Below, one piece after another: positions 6,567 to 8,984 of a stretch of DNA of 8,984 bases (position 1 is its first letter; each line of letters begins with the position of its first letter). The translations under genes and the position numbers were made by a program. The notes under the pieces were generated by a model. The model had not been told where the DNA came from and made no database searches. It was given only the letters and a program-made list of their open reading frames with translations. The stretch is from Oceanospirillaceae bacterium (GTDB lineage Bacteria > Pseudomonadota > Gammaproteobacteria > Pseudomonadales > Balneatricaceae), in the NCBI GenBank assembly GCA_023954795.1, contig JAGSHA010000113.1, positions 1 through 8,984 on the forward strand. Reading direction: 5' to 3'.

Positions 6567-6606
6567 GCTTGTGTCAGCGACGCTTGGGCGCAAGCTTTTT
6601 CTTTTT
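6567..6606 (+). terminator. Candidate terminator of the MocR gene, inside the YceI coding end
   Basis: On the plus strand, GCTTG and CAAGC (6582-6586, 6591-6595) form a 5-bp stem with a GGCG loop, followed by TTTTTCTTTTT at 6596-6606. A longer alternative stem pairs the GCTTGTG beginning near 6568 with CGCAAGC. The MocR stop is about 20-35 bases upstream. The T-run is the complement of the lysine codons of YceI, so the match may be partly incidental. Confidence 0.4.
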
Positions 6607-7176
6607 GATACCTTCGATACCCAGAAACAGTTCAATCACATTCCCACCCGGACCCACGTCATACTGCATTCCGTAGTCAAACGCATCCAGCGTCACTTTG
6701 CCTTCAAAGCCCACACGGTAGCCGCCCCAGGGATCATGTCCCTCCCCTATCCGATTGACCGGTATCTGAAGTTCGCGGGAGACGCCCCGCAAGGTCAGGG
6801 TGCCATAAACCACACCACTGTCAGCATCCCCCTCATAGCGACGACTGACAAATTTTACGTCCCGATATTTCCGGGCATCCAGGTATTCATCACCACGCAG
6901 ATGTTTATCGCGCTCAGCATGATTGCTGTCGAGGCTGGCCAGATCCACGTTCACATTTATCTTGCTAGCCTGAGGCCGAGATTTGTCCCACGTGAAGTGA
7001 CCTTCTACTCGGTTAAAGCGGCCGTATAACCAACTGTAGCCAAGGTGCTTGGTGCGAAATTCGATAAAGCTATGGGTAGGATCAAGGTTGTAGCTCGCGG
7101 CTGTGACCGGAGGCGTACACAGTGCACTCAATACCAAAATAAAAGGAACAACTGGGAAAGGATTCAAAACGGACAT
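6574..7176 (-). CDS. YceI-family periplasmic lipid-binding-like protein
   Basis: A 200-residue secreted protein. Signal peptide at about 1-27 (hydrophobic from PVVPFILVLSALC, cut near VTA-AS), then the single YceI beta-barrel to about residue 190. Family features: YNLDPTHSFIEFRTKHLG at 29-46; GRFNRVEGHF at 52-61; the HLRGDEYLDARKYRDVKFVS stretch at 92-111; TLTLRGVSRELQIPV at 126-140; and FGYG-like FDYGM near 166-170. YceI proteins bind polyisoprenoid-type lipids in the periplasm, and their physiological role is poorly defined. Oddities: the signal peptide's n-region has no lysine or arginine, and the C-terminus ends in a basic tail, KKKKLAPKRR. C20 is not in a good lipobox, so it is not called a lipoprotein. 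GGAGG six bases before ATG supports the start. It follows the DksA-like gene by 34 bases, probably in one transcript. Confidence 0.9.
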   Translation of the reverse strand: MSVLNPFPVVPFILVLSALCTPPVTAASYNLDPTHSFIEFRTKHLGYSWLYGRFNRVEGHFTWDKSRPQASKINVNVDLASLDSNHAERDKHLRGDEYLDARKYRDVKFVSRRYEGDADSGVVYGTLTLRGVSRELQIPVNRIGEGHDPWGGYRVGFEGKVTLDAFDYGMQYDVGPGGNVIELFLGIEGIKKKKLAPKRR

Positions 7177-7210
7177 AGCGGGCCTCCATACTGCTAGCCC
7201 GCATAAGGTG

Positions 7211-7576
7211 TTAGTCCTGCTCGAGCTTTTCCTGACAACTCAAGCAAAACCTACTTTCTGGATAGGCATTCAGGCGAGCAATACTGATCGGTTCATCACA
7301 GATTTCACAATAACCATAGTTGTCTGGTGAAGCAATCCGGTGAAGGGCGTGATTGACCTGCTCCAATCTCTGTTCACAACGCTCAAGATTTGCCTGCGCC
7401 ATGCTTTGCTGCTGCATCGCATCACCACGGGACACCCGCCCTACTGCTTGCTGATCAAGCATCACCGGGCGAGAAGACTCCTGCAGGCTCTCAATTTCAG
7501 TACGCAGTTCCTGCTCCAGATTTTCCAACCGCTCCAGCAGGGACTGAACCATATTCCTATTCTGTGCGTCATACAT
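7211..7576 (-). CDS. Small DksA/TraR-family C4 zinc-finger protein
   Basis: A 121-residue cytoplasmic protein. Residues 9-80 are glutamine- and glutamate-rich and predicted to form a coiled-coil hairpin, with the turn near LDQQAVGRVSRGDAMQ (40-55). The C-terminal finger has all four cysteines (C90, C93, C111, C114) in the DksA/TraR arrangement YGYCEIC...FCLSC. DksA relatives insert the coiled coil into the RNA polymerase secondary channel and modulate initiation, often with ppGpp. This one is shorter than true DksA (about 150 residues), and its tip does not show the DksA spacing of acidic residues, so a DksA-like effect is inferred, not shown. The start at 7576 has a poor Shine-Dalgarno; M9 (7552) is an alternative with AGGA only two bases away. 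It lies 60 bases after the cytochrome c5 stop and may be co-transcribed with it and with YceI. Confidence 0.88.
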   Translation of the reverse strand: MYDAQNRNMVQSLLERLENLEQELRTEIESLQESSRPVMLDQQAVGRVSRGDAMQQQSMAQANLERCEQRLEQVNHALHRIASPDNYGYCEICDEPISIARLNAYPESRFCLSCQEKLEQD

Positions 7577-7609
7577 AACGACTCAATACTCTGTTATTTA
7601 ACCCGCCCT

Positions 7610-7632
7610 GTGCAGAGCAAGACGCACTGCAC
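7610..7632. repeat. Hairpin between cytochrome c5 and the DksA-like gene
   Basis: GTGCAG at 7610-7615 and CTGCAC at 7627-7632 can form a 6-bp stem with an 11-base loop, starting 4 bases after the cytochrome stop codon on the minus strand. No T-tract follows, so it is not an intrinsic terminator. It could set the 3' end of a processed cytochrome mRNA. Confidence 0.3.
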
Positions 7633-7636
7633 TTGC

Positions 7637-7933
7637 TTATTTAGCCTGATCGATAAAGATCTGGATCGCGTCGGTCAACGCCACATCATCGCAATCGTTA
7701 CAGGTCCCTTTAGGTGGCATAGCACCTTGACCCGTTTTCACTGTCGTCAGCAGGGCATCCACACCTTTAGCGATCCGCGGCTGCCAGGCTGCGCTATCAC
7801 CCGGCTTCGGCGCACCGGCTAAACCGATATCATGGCACGCTTTACAGTGCTTATCATAAACGGCCTGACCGTCAGCCATCGCAGCACCGGACATAAGTAC
7901 TGTAGCAAAAAGGGTCGCAACTGTTTTCTTCAT
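7637..7933 (-). CDS. Periplasmic cytochrome c5-type monohaem protein
   Basis: A 98-residue class I c-type cytochrome that shuttles electrons in the periplasm. Signal peptide 1-20 (MKKTVATLFA start, cut after AMA). The mature protein is about 78 residues. Haem attaches at C30-K-A-C33-H34, and M72 in the GAMPPKG motif is the distal ligand. C78 and C81 (CNDC) are the extra pair typical of cytochrome c5, which form a disulfide near the haem. The length is normal for c5 and all ligands are present. ATG at 7933 follows GGAGA with 8-base spacing. It is the first gene after the htpG terminator and so has its own promoter. A possible FNR/ANR site lies upstream, consistent with oxygen-linked control of cytochromes. 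Confidence 0.92.
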   Translation of the reverse strand: MKKTVATLFATVLMSGAAMADGQAVYDKHCKACHDIGLAGAPKPGDSAAWQPRIAKGVDALLTTVKTGQGAMPPKGTCNDCDDVALTDAIQIFIDQAK

Positions 7934-7967
7934 TCGATGATTCTCCGATGTATCGAAACTTTCCTTT

Positions 7968-8009
7968 ATTGAAAGCTAATCCCAAACTTGGAACCTTGAT
8001 CTGGCTCAC
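7968..8009 (-). promoter_or_regulatory. Weak FNR/ANR-like site and -10 element upstream of cytochrome c5
   Basis: TTGAT-CTGG-CTCAC at 7996-8009 matches 8 of 10 defined bases of the FNR/ANR consensus TTGAT-N4-ATCAA. If it sits at -41.5, transcription would start near 7961, and a -10-like TTCAAT (7973-7968, 4 of 6) falls at the expected place. The distance fit is encouraging, but both elements are degenerate. Confidence 0.3.
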
Positions 8010-8044
8010 TCCGCAGACAAACAGCTATAATTTTTTGCAGGCAC

Positions 8045-8071
8045 AAAAAAAGCGGCCCTCAGGCCGCTTTT
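8045..8071 (-). terminator. Intrinsic terminator of htpG
   Basis: A perfect 10-bp GC-rich stem (arms 8062-8071 and 8048-8057, 4-base loop) is followed on the minus strand by a run of seven T. It starts 35 bases after the htpG stop. A short T-run on the other side gives it slight plus-strand potential, but no plus-strand gene ends here. Confidence 0.95.
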
Positions 8072-8105
8072 CAAACAAACTAGCGTTTCTGCTTTAACAT
8101 ATCGC

Positions 8106-8984
8106 TTAGCTGGACAGTTCCAGCAACAATTTGTTCAGGCGAGCAACGTAAGCCGCTGGATCTTCCAGCTGACCACCCGCTGCAAGGTCAGCTTGTTCAA
8201 ACAGAACCAGTGACAGCTCAGCAAAACGATCTTCGTCCACTTCCTGATCCAGCTTACCAATCAGTGGGTGTTCAGGGTTGATCTCGAAAATCGGCTTCAC
8301 ATCAGGTACGGCCTGACCTGCGGCTTCCATGATCTTACGCATCTGCGCACCCATGTCATGATCACCGATGACCAGACATGCCGGAGAATCTGTCAGGCGA
8401 TGGGTCACACGTACTTCAGATACTTTCTCAGTCAGCTTATCGGTCAGACGTTCAACCAGCGCTTCTTTAGACTTAGCCGCTTCATCCTGAGCCTGTTTCT
8501 CTTCTTCAGACTCGGTTTCGCCCAGATCCAGCTCACCTTTAGTGACATCCTGGAAAGACTTGCCGTCGAAGTCGAACAAGTGGCTCATCATCCACTCATC
8601 GATCCGATCCGTCATCAGCAGCACTTCGATGCCTTTCTTACGGAAGATCTCGAGATGCGGGCTGTTCTTCGCTGTCGCGTAATTATCAGCCACAACATAG
8701 AAGATTTTTTCCTGACCTTCCTGCATGCGGGACACATAATCTTCCAGCGATACGTTCTGGTCAGCAGATTCACCGTGAGTTGACGCAAAACGCATCAGCT
8801 TAGCGATCTTCTCTTTGTTTGCGTTGTCTTCCGCCGGACCTTCTTTGATCACCTGACCAAATTCGTTCCAGAAAGTCTGGTACTTCTCAGGCTTGTTTTT
8901 GCCCAGTTTGATCAGCGTATCCAGTGCACGTTTAGTCAGTGCGCTGCGCAGCTTATCAACGTTAGGATCTTTCTGCAGAATCTC
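8106..8984 (-). CDS. htpG: Molecular chaperone HtpG (bacterial Hsp90), C-terminal part
   Basis: 292 residues are visible, running off the right edge. This is the last part of the middle domain and the whole C-terminal dimerisation domain. The N-terminal ATPase domain (roughly 330 residues, by comparison with E. coli) is outside the window. Recognised Hsp90 stretches include KYQTFWNEFGQVIKEGPAED, RFASTH, VSLEDYVSRMQEGQEKIFYV, HLEIFRKKGIEVLLMTDRIDE and, near the end, THRLTDSPACLV and IFEINPEHPLI. HtpG is an ATP-driven cytoplasmic chaperone and heat-shock protein that remodels client proteins with DnaK. A charged, glutamate-rich linker (TESEEEKQAQDEAAKSKE) joins the middle and C-terminal domains, as in other HtpG proteins. 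Nothing is missing or broken in the visible part. Its promoter is outside the window. Confidence 0.96.
   Translation of the reverse strand, partial: EILQKDPNVDKLRSALTKRALDTLIKLGKNKPEKYQTFWNEFGQVIKEGPAEDNANKEKIAKLMRFASTHGESADQNVSLEDYVSRMQEGQEKIFYVVADNYATAKNSPHLEIFRKKGIEVLLMTDRIDEWMMSHLFDFDGKSFQDVTKGELDLGETESEEEKQAQDEAAKSKEALVERLTDKLTEKVSEVRVTHRLTDSPACLVIGDHDMGAQMRKIMEAAGQAVPDVKPIFEINPEHPLIGKLDQEVDEDRFAELSLVLFEQADLAAGGQLEDPAAYVARLNKLLLELSS

Noticed and set aside
6472..7029. Plus-strand 185-codon frame
   Set aside because: It is antisense to YceI and overlaps the end of the MocR gene. YceI has a signal peptide, a full domain and a strong ribosome binding site.
7114..7122. Lipoprotein signal at C20 of the YceI protein
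   Set aside because: The residues before the cysteine (SAL) do not fit a lipobox, and a normal signal peptidase I site follows at VTA-AS.
7340..7822. Plus-strand 160-codon frame
   Set aside because: It lies opposite the DksA-like and cytochrome c5 genes, both with intact metal or haem motifs.
8268..8783. Plus-strand 171-codon frame
   Set aside because: It is antisense to htpG, a highly conserved gene, and its translation looks like a codon-bias shadow.

Overview
The window looks like ordinary chromosome from a heterotrophic gammaproteobacterium, most likely of the marine Oceanospirillales/Pseudomonadales type. The reasons are a fold-III ornithine decarboxylase that resembles the Pseudomonas enzyme closely, a periplasmic cytochrome c5, an htpG typical of gammaproteobacteria, and a MocR / DUF1127 / PhzF-family cluster. 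This placement is inferred from protein resemblance only. There are no insertion sequences, CRISPR arrays, tRNAs, rRNAs or phage genes. Coding density is high and no gap without a gene exceeds about 205 bases.

Layout. All genes are on the minus strand except one. Reading leftwards from the right edge: the C-terminal part of htpG (>8984 to 8106) ends in a strong terminator (8045-8071). A short cluster follows, made of cytochrome c5 (7933-7637), a small DksA/TraR-type zinc-finger protein (7576-7211) and a periplasmic YceI-family protein (7176-6574). YceI converges on the only plus-strand gene, a MocR-type regulator (5123-6547). Diverging from that regulator is a tight operon of three genes: DUF1127 (4948-4772), a PhzF-family enzyme (4760-3882) and an unannotated 33-residue membrane peptide (3885-3784) that overlaps the PhzF stop. 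Next come a two-CBS-domain protein (3696-3094), biosynthetic ornithine decarboxylase speC (2955-1798) with its terminator, and the first 531 residues of a membrane sensor (1593 to beyond base 1) with a periplasmic solute-binding domain, a PAS domain and a GAF domain.

Regulation. Two non-coding regions are notable. The 174-base gap between the MocR gene and the DUF1127 operon holds five copies of TACAGAT (one with a mismatch) in direct and inverted arrangement, which looks like the regulator's operator. The 138-base gap before speC holds an intrinsic terminator, a possible 20-codon leader ORF whose stop codon lies in the terminator's 5' arm, a sigma70-like promoter upstream of that terminator, and a GC-rich hairpin just before a start codon with a weak ribosome binding site. 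Together these suggest that speC expression is attenuated. The FNR/ANR-like half-palindrome upstream of cytochrome c5 is a weaker proposal.

Most genes here belong to known families. The parts that may be undescribed are the speC leader, the 33-residue membrane peptide and the MocR operator array.
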